64,000 nt of DNA from Caenorhabditis remanei. Taxonomy: Eukaryota > Nematoda > Chromadorea > Rhabditida > Rhabditidae. The stretch spans positions 16,244,001-16,308,000 of the forward strand of contig NC_071332.1 in NCBI RefSeq assembly GCF_010183535.1, written 5' to 3'. Position 1 is the stretch's first letter. Each line of letters begins with the position of its first letter. Position numbers and translations under genes: made by a program. The notes beneath the pieces are model-generated. The model did no database searches. It saw only the letters and a list, made by a program, of their open reading frames with translations, and was not told where the DNA came from. This document shows, one piece after another, positions 32,452 to 43,127 of this stretch.

Positions 32452-34287
32452 ATGCAATACTTCGAATTGACAGATATTCTCACTAAACTCGGATTTCTTT
32501 TAAGTTTTCTATTCAACTCTTTCGTCATCTACCTAACTGTTATCTACATTCAAAATGTGTCTGGAACATATAAGAAGTTGGTCATTTTCTTCTCAATTGT
32601 TGGAATTTTGTTCTCCGGACTGGAAGTTCTCAGGTATTTTTTCGCACTTTGCCCATGAAATGGGCAGCATGGCGCAGAGAAAAGGGCCGCGGGGCCTGCC
32701 CTACGCCGGCACTAGTGCCGATTTTGAGGGCCACATGGCCCATTTCGTGGGCAAAGTGCCGAGATTTGGTACAACGAGCGGCATTTCTCTCCTTTCGCAC
32801 TAGCACTATAATTAATCAGATTACACATTTTTGTACTTTTCTACTATTTATTCATCAAAATTAAACAAAAAATAATCATTTCAGTAATAATGGGGAACTA
32901 GAATGAACTAAAATAAACTAGAATTTGTTAAACTTTAAAATGGGGAATAGGAATACAGGAAAAGAATATGATTTTTAGTAAAAGTTACAAATAAATAAAT
33001 TAAAACGAAAAATCTAAAGTAAATGCGAAAATTAACAGAGACGAGCAGTGGAGTAGCCGGAGCGCGTAGTTGATGAAGATGCTCGTATTGCTGAATTTAT
33101 TTCTTGTTCCGCTGAAATTTGTCAAAAATTGAAAGATAAAAAAAGAAAAATTTAGCGTCTTACCTGTTTTATCGGCGGATCTGTGTAGATTGTCTCATCT
33201 TCTAATTGAAAAAAGTAGCATAAAATAGAAGGACGAAAGAATTGAAAAAGAAACGGAATAAATTAGAAAAATCGTGGTGAAAAATCAGCGTGTGCTGTAG
33301 AGCGCGATTTCTCAACTTGTGCCCACTTCGGGCCAATGTGGTGCCCAACCGGCGCCAAACAGGTGCCCAACTCGTGCCCACATCCGACCAGCCTCTCCTT
33401 TCGGCAACCAACTCTCCAGCTTGTGCCCAACCCGCGCCAAACTAGTGCCCACTGGGCCATGTGACCCTTTTTGTGGGCAACTTGCCCCATTCAATGGCCA
33501 CATGGCCCTTTTAACATTTTCACTGCCCAACCCTCGCCAAAAAATACCTGAGTTTACGCGAGACCATTTGCTCATAACTTTAATAACTCTCTATTCTACT
33601 TCAGCCTGAATAATAGTGGTCCAGAGTATCTTGTTATTTCTGCTATCATGCTTTGGGCCGGATTCTATGTGGTCATTGTTTCCTCTATAGCTGTGCAGTT
33701 TATCTATCGTTACATGTGTTTATTGGATTCGGAAAAAAACAATGAATATGAGTAGTCTGAAAAATCTAGGATGGATGTTCTATCCAGTTTTACCAGGGGC
33801 ATTCTATACCGGAGCACTTTACATGTTGTGTTGGCCAGATGAGTACTCGGATTCTTATGTCAGAAATGTGATACTCGAGAATTATCAATTGGATGTTGCA
33901 AACCTTCGAAGATTTGTAATGACTCCTTACAACACCGACGAATCTATCAGATGGAACAACTTCACCTTCCACGTCATCGCCGCCGTTCTCGTTTGCTTCC
34001 ACTATTCGATCATCATTTTCTGCGGCTTCCGAATGCACATTTCCATGAAACATGAGCTGGAGAAGTTCTCAGTGCATAATCGAAAACTACAAAAGCAATT
34101 CTTCAAAGCTCTCCTTTTTCAAAGCCTGGGTCCCTCTATTTTTATTTTCATGCCAGCGGTTCCGGTGCTTCTGAGTCCATTGCTCCCTCCAGTGCTGGGG
34201 ATCAAAATCAATTGGCAAACCGGATGGCTGTATTCATTTATTGGAGTTTATCCGCCATTTGATAGCGTTGCTTTTATGCATGGATGA
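32452..34287 (+). pseudogene. str-type chemoreceptor, broken copy (left arm of inverted duplication)
   Basis: Exon 1 (32452-32633) encodes TM1-TM2 of a str/srj-type receptor; exon 2 starts at 33605. The reading frame breaks at about 33735-33741, where the copy at 37551-38575 has several more bases after GATTCGGAAAAA; the old frame ends at TAG 33753. The remaining frame (33742-34287) continues through TM3-TM6 (FQSLGPSIFIFMPAVPVLLS, WLYSFIGVYPPFDSVAFM) but stops just before the conserved TEYK-containing TM7 end, whose sequence has been replaced. The 0.97-kb intron contains a TIR element. Confidence 0.8.
32629..33552. mobile_element. GC-rich TIR element inserted at the intron 1 donor of the str pseudogene
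   Basis: Perfect 14-base inverted ends, CTCAGGTATTTTTT at 32629 and AAAAAATACCTGAG at 33552. The subterminal parts are GC-rich and carry many short TGCCCA/TGGGCA repeats in both orientations (32640-32780, 33310-33535); the centre is AT-rich. No transposase. The left end supplies the CAG/GTATTT that acts as the exon 1 splice donor. Superfamily unassigned; the subterminal repeats are reminiscent of hAT or Mutator non-autonomous elements. Confidence 0.7.
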
Positions 34288-34756
34288 TTTCTGAAATTTT
34301 GACCAGAGAAATGTCCAAACTCTTCCGCCGTTTTTAATTTATGATCATTTGGTACTGTTGAGCACCATCAGCGCTGTAGTCCGAGACGGTCTGATTAGAA
34401 CAGAAATCTTGCGAAAATGAGCACAACGAGTCGGCACAGTCTCTTGGTTGTTTGACCACTTCTGACTTGTATATTTGTAATTAAACTTCCGTTTTCACAT
34501 CTGTCTAGTCAAAGAATATTCTTTTCGTCTGAGAAATTTCAGTACGCTTCGTGATGTCTGAGAATTCTGTCCAATTACCACGGACATCAAGTTGACGTGA
34601 AAACCCAAAAGTCTATCGGTCTGTTTCCCACGAAGAAAAAGTATCAAAAACAACATGACACATATTTTCGAAATATTTCCCACACACTCGATCAGAACAA
34701 GACTCCACACAAAAATACATTATAACATCTAGTTTCTGAATATTTCAGCTGCTAAC
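34288..34756. other. Region between str pseudogene and sru-like gene
   Basis: Contains the altered downstream part of the pseudogene and the sru-like promoter. A minus-strand open frame at 34495-34710 shows a hydrophobic helix but no family features and is not called. Confidence 0.35.
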
Positions 34757-35922
34757 ATGACTTCAAATTTACTAGTCCCGATCAATTTTCTTCCCCAGTA
34801 TCAGAATTTCTCATACCATTTTGACTATGTTTCAATTATCATCGGTTCCTTATTCATTTGTTTTCTTCCTTGTATTATATCCACTTCGAAAATGTTTTTA
34901 TTCCATAAAAATAACAAGACCGGAAAAACGACGCATGACATCCATCCCTACGTTATCAAGTCGTTTCTAGTAATGCAATCCGGTCAAATTATCAGTACGA
35001 TTGTAGATTTTCTCATTATTAGAATCCCGTTCACATCAGTTTTCACATTTTACTTTAGTAATAATCAGTATGAATACATCACTCGATGCCTGGTAGCTGC
35101 TTTCAATGGATTCGAATATCTTTCTCATCTGCTAACCGTTCAGTTGTGTTTTATAAGATTACTAGTCTTTTTCCATAATCGGGAACATTCGCAGGTAAAA
35201 CTGTCTGGAAGGAAAAATACTATAATTTCTAATGTTCTGATATTCCCATTGTTCTTCCAAGTATGGACATTTCTATCCATCAGTTTCAGTTTTCTGTTTT
35301 CAATACCCCATTTCATAAAAGGAGGTGTTGGAGTACAACTCGGTGAACCATTTCAATTTGGTGCAATCATGATTCTATCAAGGTTTACTTTTGAAAATGT
35401 GAGATTTTTTAAAAGCAAAAGTGACTATGAAATTCTTATGTTTCAGAGATTCCAAGGTCTTGGGGAATACATTTTCTCAATTATTGTCACGCTATGCATT
35501 GTTTCTATGACTATGACTATGTTGATTAAACTTCGAAGTTTGAAAAAATTGTAAACCATAAGGTCCAATTATATAATTCTCATCAACATTTTTTTACAGA
35601 AGCAGTCTCTCTACTTACAGTATGAAAGCAGAAATTACACTCACTGTACCTATGTTGATAATTTCGATTCCAGCGGTTCTAAACCAACTAATCATGGTAT
35701 TTCTTCAATTTTTAAAGCAACTTTTGAAAATTATTTTTCGTTTCTCAGATTTCAATCATGTACGCGAAAGGGTTCGTAGGTTATGCGATACTAGTCCGAC
35801 CAATTCTGATGGATTTTCGTGTGAATACTGTTTCGTGTTATTTCTATTGGACGCATCCGTATTACAAAAAGAAGACAACGAATATGCATCACTCAATAAA
35901 TGTGTGGCCCCCAAGTAATTAA
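34757..35922 (+). CDS. Seven-transmembrane chemoreceptor, sru-like
   Basis: Exons 34757-35398, 35447-35550, 35600-35696 and 35749-35922. The first intron (35399-35446, GTGAG...TTTCAG, 48 bases) is in frame and could be retained; splicing it gives 338 residues. Features: N-terminal Asn/Phe-rich extracellular start, DIHPYVIKSFLVMQSGQ, FLIIRIPFTSVFTFYF, the TM3 end CFIRLLVFFHNREHSQ, a KAEITLTV start of TM6, and the end RPILMDFRVN...FYWTHPYYKKK. These fit class U serpentine receptors; srg-group membership is the alternative. A presumed chemosensory GPCR. It lies in the spacer of the inverted duplication and looks intact. Confidence 0.75.
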
Positions 35923-36393
35923 AGGTGTACTGTATCGGTTTTCTCATGACCTCTCTATGATAAATATTTTCGTTCCTCGATTTGAAAAAAGCGTCAATTT
36001 TTCTTTATATAGGCAAAGTTTGAGACAAATTAATTTATGAGTTTTTACCTACTTTAGTTTGAATCTATTCTTGTTGTGAATGAATACAAAACTTTAATTT
36101 TTCCAAAAAGTCAGGAATCAGGTATTACGCATCTTAAAATAAGTTCTATTTCGGAGATCAAAAACATGTAATAAGAAACAAGTCATGCAGAATCGGGCTC
36201 TTCTTCATAACAGAATGTTCAAGAAACCATTGCGAGACACCACGTCACATACATAACAAGCTTTTTACTAAAACTTCAAAAATTCGTGAGAAATTCTAGT
36301 GGACTTTTCTGACAATGAACTTACGTCTAGGTTTGGTGACTCTGTTCTAGTCTCATGCAAACACATGTTCATAGCTAGCAACCCTGTTTCGAC
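35923..36393. other. Intergenic region upstream of the srbc gene
   Basis: AT-rich; holds the presumed promoter. No motif or ORF worth calling. Confidence 0.4.
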
Positions 36394-37479
36394 ATGCTGA
36401 TTGTGACTTATATTTTAGCTTTAATTTTACAAGTAATTTGTGCTTTGGTTAACGGAGTGATTCTTTGTCTTTTTGTGAAGTGAGTTATCACTAAACTAAT
36501 GTCCAACCAATTTCCGATTTTCAGACTAGACTCACTTCTGAAAAATAAACATCTCCGACTCGTCCTCTATCTATCAGTTGCTAATTTTCTTGTCGCCATA
36601 CTAGGATTTCCATATATAATCTACATGACGAAGAACTGGGACCCTATTTATTTTGAACTCGACCCTCTTTTCATTCTTGTGTCCGAAATTCCTGTTCCGA
36701 TAGGATTTAAATTTTCCGCAACTGCTACGATCGGAGTTGCGTTGAGCAGATGCATGACTGTCTTCTCTCCAGGAACATTTCGGAAAATTGAGAAAATCTG
36801 TTTTTCAGAAATTGTTTCTATAACTGGGTTTCTATTGGGAATGTTCGATGCATGCTTATCGCTTGCATTATCTCCAATAACCCGAATCCCCAATTGTGGC
36901 ACTGCCGGATGTTTCTTGAGTAATCAGTTTTTATATTATTGGGGAATTTCTAACATGGTAAGATATTGGTCATGGTCTTCTTAAAAATTGTGATTTTAGA
37001 TATTCGGTTTCATAGTCATCATCCTATCAATAACTCTTCTTGTCAAAATACAACTGATGGATGACGGGAAATCATTGGGCTCCATTGTTTCCACGTCTCA
37101 AGAAAAAAGGTTTCAACAGGTAATTTTTCGAACAAACTACTAATTTTAAATTTGGAATTTAGGCTAGTAAAACCACCACATGTATTTTACTCTCATCTTT
37201 ATTATTTTTGACGACTCCAAGTGTGTGCGTCGGCGTGGTCGAGTTGATGGGATTCTCAATGTTTGAGTTGGTTGGACCATTTTATTATTCGAGTTTACTA
37301 CTCACGGGTATGTGGCTGCGAAGTCACTCAGAGTCAAATAACCATTCTTTCCAGGAATATCCAACGGAATCATTTTTTTGGTCTGCAACCGAGAAGCCCG
37401 GCAACTTTTATCCAGAGAATCAAAAAACCCATCAATTGCGCCGTATTTTGTATTGAAACGTGTTGCTGGGGTGAGGTAG
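36394..37479 (+). CDS. Seven-transmembrane chemoreceptor, serpentine receptor class BC (srbc)
   Basis: Five exons in phase: 36394-36479, 36525-36957, 37000-37119, 37163-37307, 37355-37479, giving 302 residues. Family features are strong: LGFPYIIYMTKNWDPIYFELDP, the TM3 segment ATIGVALSRCMTVFSP, SLALSPITRIPNCGTAGCF with its paired Cys, YYWGISNM at the TM5 start, and a TM6-TM7 segment with GVVELMGFSMFELVGPFY followed by FLVCNREAR. A presumed chemosensory receptor of neuronal cilia. Intact, on the same strand as the sru-like gene. Confidence 0.87.
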
Positions 37480-37550
37480 ATTCGGAAAATAGATTTATAC
37501 ATATAAACTTGTATGCAATATTAACTAAAAGTAAAACAGTTTCACACTTA

Positions 37551-38575
37551 TCATGTTAAAACTAGAGCCGAGCTCCTGTTAATCATCTGTTGTGATCCAG
37601 AGGCATGTATCGTTGACTCCTGATTCTTGTTTAAAAAATTGAGAAAACGTTCTGAAATTCTCAATTTCTCTGGATCCTTTAAGTATGTTAACTTTCTTCT
37701 GATCAACACTTTGTATTCTGTCACGATCACCATGAAAGCAACGCTATCAAATGGCGGATAAACTCCAATAAATGAATACAGCCATCCGGTCTGCCAATTG
37801 AATTTGATCCCCAAAACTGGAGGGAGCAACGGACTTAAAAGCACTGGAACTGCTGGCATGAAAATAAAAATAGAGGGACCCAGACTTTGGAAAAAGAGAG
37901 CTTTGTAAAAGTGCTTTTGTAGTTTTCGATTCTGCACTGAGAACTTCTCCAGCTCATGTTTCATGCCAATCTGCATTCGGAAGCCGCAGAAAATTATGAT
38001 GGAATAATGGGAGCAAACGAGAACGACGGCGATGACGCCAAAGGTGAAGTTGTTCCATCTAATAGATTCGTCGGTGTTGTAAGGAGTCATTACAAATCTT
38101 CGAAGATTTGCAACATCCAATTGATAATTCTCGAGTATCACATTTCTGACATAAGAATCCGAGTACTCATCTGGCCAACACAGAATGTAAAGTGCTCCGG
38201 TATATAATGTTCCTGGTAAAACTGGGTAGAACATCCAGCACAGATTTTTCAGAATATTCATTTTTCTCACTTTTTCCGAATCCAATAAGCACAGGTAACG
38301 ATAGATAAACTGCACAGCTATAGAGGAAACAATGACCACATAGAATCCGGCCCAAAGCATTATAGCAAAAATAACAAGGGACTCTGGACCACTATTATTT
38401 AAGCTGAAGTATAATAGGGAGTTATTAAAGTTATGAGCAAAATGACCAATTTCTTGTAGGTACCATAGACATCTTTAATATAGAAAACAGTAAGGTAGAT
38501 GAAGAATGAGTTGAACAGAAAACTCAAAAGAAAACCGAGTTTAGTGAGAATATCTGTCAGTTCGAAGTGTTGCAT
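37551..38575 (-). pseudogene. str-type chemoreceptor, copy in the right arm, exon 1 deleted at its end
   Basis: Exon 2 (37551-38403) is intact and keeps the complete C-terminus (VIVTEYKVLIRRKL...) that the copy at 32452-34287 lost. Exon 1 starts at ATG 38575 but is broken near 38437-38443: the end of TM2 and the splice donor are missing because a segment was deleted between two short CATTT repeats, joining exon 1 straight to the late intron. The unspliced frame stops shortly afterwards. So the two copies carry complementary damage, and neither encodes a full receptor as read here. Confidence 0.75.
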
Positions 38576-39180
38576 TTTAAATGAAAATGAGGAAGTATTG
38601 ATGTTCTACAAAGATTTCTAGTTAGAGTATGTGGCTATACTTCTTTTTCCTACACGGAAATTGCTTTTTTATGGCGAAAAGAATCATTCAGGTACTTAAG
38701 TAATAACAAAAGATACATTAATCATATTCATAGAGAAGACTTAATCATGTGATATCCGTTATAGAGTGCATGAATGATCGGAACAAAGTTGTATAATCGG
38801 TTCATGAACTCGTGCCAGGGCTGTTAAAGGCTCATATAATTTATTGGAAATTTCGCGCGCCGGGTTTTTAAGCTTGGCAGGTCTGAATAGCAGACTTGTC
38901 AAAAATCGGGCCGGGCCGGGCCGAAATTTCTCTTGGCCCGGCCCGGTCGGCCCGGATTCAAAAATGGGAGACCATTTTGTACATGGATGCGCCTTTAACA
39001 CCCCCGCACGTGGTCGTGAACTAATAATAAAAAGTCACCCATACTTCCAGCAGTAGATACGGGAGCCAATAACTGAAATTAAAATATTTCATGCAAGTGA
39101 TATAGAAAAAATTTCATTGAGTTTGCAAAGATTCATTTAACAATTCAATTCGTACCAGAATAGAAAATTTCAGAAAAAAA
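38576..39180. repeat. Intergenic arm of the inverted duplication with GGCCCGG repeat cluster
   Basis: 38576-38680 mirrors 32340-32451 (shared AAGTATAGC and ACTCTAACTAGAAATCTT). At 38850-38960 a GC-rich insert has stacked CGGGCCGGGCCG and CCCGGCCCGG facing each other with AAATTTC between; a related piece is in the srx intron near 4950. Function unknown; probably a small dispersed repeat. Confidence 0.5.
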
Positions 39181-39529
39181 TTAAAAGAATCTCTTCCTGT
39201 ATTCCTCCTCTTGCTTCTTGCAAAATTTTCCGTAAGCGTCTTGATCTTCCTTCGATTGAGTCTTCACGAAATTCTCCATAGTCATTCTCCACTTGGTCAC
39301 TGCGTCGATCGCATTCCCGAAATTGGCATTGGCACCATTTTTAGCAAAAGAAACATAAGCGGTCCCACTGATATTAAGAATCCCGTCGACGGCTTGTTGA
39401 GTGAGTCCAGAAGACACAAGTTCAGCGCGGTATTCATCACCTTAAGGAAAACATTTTAAAATTAAAAAACAATGAAAAAATGTTATCTGTAGTTGGGCGA
39501 GGAGCAGAGAAAAGAGAAGCTGTGAACAT
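39181..39529 (-). pseudogene. Small two-exon gene family, copy 5, splice donor lost
   Basis: Exon 2 (39181-39440) is intact and encodes the full family C-terminus. Exon 1 starts at ATG 39529, but the sequence after CCAACTACAG reads ATAAC where the other copies read GTAAC or GTATC, so the donor dinucleotide is AT instead of GT. Unless an AT-AG intron is tolerated, splicing fails. It is the mirror partner of copy 4. An allelic or sequencing difference is the alternative. Confidence 0.7.
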
Positions 39530-39690
39530 TTCGAGTTTGTTGATGAGGTAAGAAACCCAAAACCATTATTTTATACCAATGAAATCGTGTCATGTATTTT
39601 CTGCCCGTCGTTTTTCTGCCTGTTAGTTTTGTTCTTTGTCGTCTATGTCTCTTGTATTTCTGTGTGGGCACAAAACATAAGACACGACCA

Positions 39691-40416
39691 TTTGATATTT
39701 TGTTATTATTCGAAAGATATCTGTCTAGTCAGTGGCAGTGCGGAATATTCGTTTTCCATTTTTTATTAAAAGAATTATTTTAAGCAAAACTAATATTTCA
39801 AAAATTCAAAAATTTATTGGAAATATTCCCATCACAAATTTCTGCCTAAACTTTAGAATTTTCGAAAAAAAACACATTGCTTCTCGGAGAGACAATAACC
39901 AAGAATTTTATAAACTTTTGATCTCACACCCCAACCATTTTTTTCCTTAATTCAGTGATTGTCAGTGACAATTTGTCACCCATAATCAATTGTCTGGAGA
40001 CGGCGTATTTTTGACTTTTGATTCTTTGTGTTTCATTTAACAGAAAACATACTTTTAAAGGTTTCAGTACAGAGCTTGTCCTTATACCAAATGACATCTG
40101 ATTTAATTAGCCTAAAAATAGAAAAAGGTCACTGTTCCTCAGCTTTTTTCTGTTCTAAACCCAAAAACAACCCATATTGCTTATATTTTTCTAACACATG
40201 TCATCCAATCTCGAGGAGGGTATTTCCGACAATAACCGGTTTTTTTTTATCTATCACTAGTTGTCCCCCGCAATCTCCGCCTATCATTTCGTCAAGTCAA
40301 ACATAAAGAAAAAAGATTATCTGTTCTATCTTTTTCATCTATTTCTTCACTATTTTTGACATTTTTTCTTATTGCGAAATATTTAGAAATTGTTGTGAAA
40401 ATTTTAGAACTCAATC
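39691..40416. other. Intergenic region before the kinase gene
   Basis: AT-rich, no ORF of interest. The last 100 bases form the presumed kinase promoter. Confidence 0.4.
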
Positions 40417-41665
40417 ATGAGCAATGCAAAGGAGTCAGATTTCTATCATGAAGAAGATTTTGAGATTGATATTAAAAAGTTGAAATTCCTGGAAGTGATT
40501 GAAAAAGGATTGTTCACTAGTGTTCGAAAAGCAGAGCTCACTAAAGGGTGCAGTAGGTTGCCGGTAGTTTTGAAAAGTGCTTCAAAACAAGAAGATGCCA
40601 AACAACAGAGAATGATTCTCGATGAGCTCCAAGTTCTCACTAACATCAAGAAACATCCAAGTATCTTGACATTTGTTGGAGTGATATTGAGTACTGAGTA
40701 AGTTTTCGTTGAAGTTTTTTGCTCAACTTTTTTGCTCATTGTCCACTTTTTTCTCAGAAACCACGTGTCAATTGTCTCCGAATTCGCTGAAAATGGATGC
40801 CTGTTGGAATTTCTCAGAAGTCATCAAGACAGTTTTAAAGACCAGCTGGAGAACGAGGAAGACAGTGGGTTTGTGATACTCAGCCCTAGAATGTCAAACA
40901 ATGAGGAGTCGCTGAAAAATTACTCAATTTGTACGTCGGATCTTCTGTCATTCGCTTATCAGATAGCAAATGGGATGAGCTATTTGTCAGGGTTGAATGT
41001 GAGTTTCTAGATTTTATAGTGACGCGAATGTTTAATTTTTTAAATTAATTTTCAGTATGTCCACCGCCAACTTGCTCTCCGCTCCATCTACCTTACAACT
41101 GACAAAACGATTCGAATTGGTGATCTGGGATTGGCTAGAAGGAATGATGAGAAACATTATTACAGGTTCAGTTTTTTTCAGATTTTTTCAGACAAAACTT
41201 TAATATTCCAGAATTGTCCACAAAGACTTACCTCTCCCCTTCCATTGGTTGGCTCCTGAAACTCTGGGAAGCCATAAATTCACTGAAAAATCTGATGTCT
41301 GGAGTTTTGCAGTCTGTCTCTATGAACTTTTCACTCTTGGGAAAATGCCCTATGATGGAGTGGAAGATGTGCTGAAATACCTGGAAAGAGGGAGAAGACT
41401 CCCTAAACCAGAGTATTGTCATCAGGAGATGTAAGCAAATTGATAAGATAAGGTTTCAATTTCAAAAGAGAATTTAAATTTCAGATACAACTTCATGTTG
41501 ACCTGCTGGAATATGGACCCAGAAAAAAGACCGACATTTTCTGATTGTGTGAATTTTTTTGAAAATCATCTGCAAAAGTTTGCAACGGGAGTGTTGGAAA
41601 TTGTCAAGGAAAAGATGAAATCAGCAAAGGAACATCAAAAACAACTTGAAGCGCTTGCCAAATAA
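40417..41665 (+). CDS. Tyrosine-kinase-like protein with altered catalytic residues (probable pseudokinase)
   Basis: Five exons in phase: 40417-40697, 40758-40998, 41056-41165, 41212-41430, 41485-41665, giving 343 residues, essentially a lone kinase domain without signal peptide or membrane segment. The VAIK-type Lys is present (K53 in VVLKSA), as are the helix C Glu (about E70), the DFG-equivalent DLG (D197), and the APE motif (WLAPETL). DVWSFAVCLYELFTLG is typical of receptor tyrosine kinases of the FGFR/VEGFR-like nematode group. The Gly-rich loop is degraded (EKGLFTSV), and the catalytic loop reads HRQLALRS (Q179 in place of Asp, S184 in place of Asn). ATP binding may persist, but phosphotransfer is unlikely. 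No frame defect. Confidence 0.85.
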
Positions 41666-42297
41666 ACTTGATCTACCCTAATAACTATTACAAGTAATTG
41701 GTACAAAGAAACCGATGTTCTAATATTTGTTATTGCTTGTTGACTCGTTCTAACAAATAAAAATTTCTCAGTTTACAATTTTCAAGAACATTAAGTGCAT
41801 GATTTTCTCACAAAATTTTTGTTATTGTCATTTTTCTTTCCGCGTTCCCGATCATACAGAGGCTGTGGTGAATCACATGTGACATTCAAGGTTAGTCAAT
41901 GCGATACGGAACAAAAGATAATGTTTTTATTTCGAAAACAGAGAGGAAAAAAGTATAGTGTCGACGAAATAAGATGAACAAAATTTATGATAAGGATCTG
42001 ATAGAACACTATGTTTAAAAACTTATCCAATACTTTGATGCTTGATTTTAACAAAAACCAAAAAAAATTGAACTCGGATTTGAAAAAGTGGAGAAAACAA
42101 GAAGCACATCATGTGGTAGAGCCACGAAAGTTACACAAACTTTATAATAATGATCTGATATAACATTATGCATATGAACTAATCCAATACTTTAATCCTT
42201 AATAGAGAGTCGTCTTGCAAGAACTACTTCAGCACTTTGCGAGAATTCCAGCTGAATCCAGCATGTTCTCGTCTCGTTGCATAGTTCAGTTACAACA
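41666..42297. other. Region downstream of the kinase gene
   Basis: AATAAA at about 41755 is a likely kinase poly(A) signal. The rest contains two related segments around 41990 and 42145 (TTATAATAATGATCTGATA-like). No gene. Confidence 0.4.
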
Positions 42298-42706
42298 TAT
42301 TCTCATTCTCCTTTTTCTCATTCCTCCTTTTTTCTCATTCCTCCTTTTTTCTCATTCCTCCTTTTTTCTCATTCCTCCTTTTTCTCATTCCTCCTTTTTT
42401 CTCATTCCTCTTTTTTCTCACCTCCTTTTTTCTCATTCCTCCTTCTCATCCTCCTTTTTTCTCATTCCTCCTTTTTTCTCTCCTCCTTCATTCTTTTTTC
42501 TCATCCTCCTTTTCTCACCTCCTTTTTTCTCATTCCTCCTTTTTTCTCATTCCTCCTTTTTTCTCATTCCTCCTTTTTTCTCATTCCTCCTTTTTCTCAT
42601 TTTCTTTCCTCCTTTTTTCTCATTCCTCCTTTTTTCTTCCTCCTTTTTTCTCATTCCTTCTTTTTTTCTCATTCCTTCTTTTTTTTCATTCCTTCTTTTT
42701 TTCTCG
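42298..42706 (+). repeat. CT-rich minisatellite (TTTTTTCTCATTCCTCC units)
   Basis: About 25 units of 12-17 bases, mostly TTTTTTCTCATTCCTCC with truncated variants. It is a nearly pure pyrimidine strand, capable of unusual structure (triplex). The long open frames across it (42215-42775, 42277-42888) encode only Ser/Phe/Leu/Pro repeats and are not genes. Confidence 0.9.
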
Positions 42707-42776
42707 CTAGCGAGAGGCAGCATCCCCTTTGCTCTCATAGCCATATTGATTGCTACCCTGCTACATCTTTACTAAT

Positions 42777-42846
42777 ATATTCAACAGATCCGTGTGTCTG
42801 TTTATATACTAATAATATTCAACAGATCCGTGTGTCTGTTTATTTG
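42777..42846 (+). repeat. Direct duplication of a 35-base segment
   Basis: ATTCAACAGATCCGTGTGTC followed by TGTTTAT occurs at about 42779 and again at about 42818, in tandem. Origin unknown. Confidence 0.7.
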
Positions 42847-43127
42847 TTGCATGTCATAACTCCCTCCGTAGTGGACCGATTTTTATAAAAACTAGATAGA
42901 TAGATTGGAAATTTCCCTTAGATGATGCCCGAACTTTTCTTTTTTCAAAAATATCAAATTTGACGTCTTCTGAAAACGATGTCGATTTCAACAGTAGAAA
43001 TCGTTTAGAAAAGATGTGTCCCGACAGGGTGGAAGAAAGTTCAAAAAATCAATCATACTACTGACTCGGTGTTTCTTGACTGCATTCTCGAGAGCGCCCC
43101 TGGCCGCGCGTATTTGGTGTAGCGGTC

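Noticed and set aside
42215..42888. Long open frames of 186 and 203 codons
   Set aside because: They read through the CT-rich minisatellite and encode only Ser/Phe/Leu/Pro repeats; the same DNA is open in several frames.
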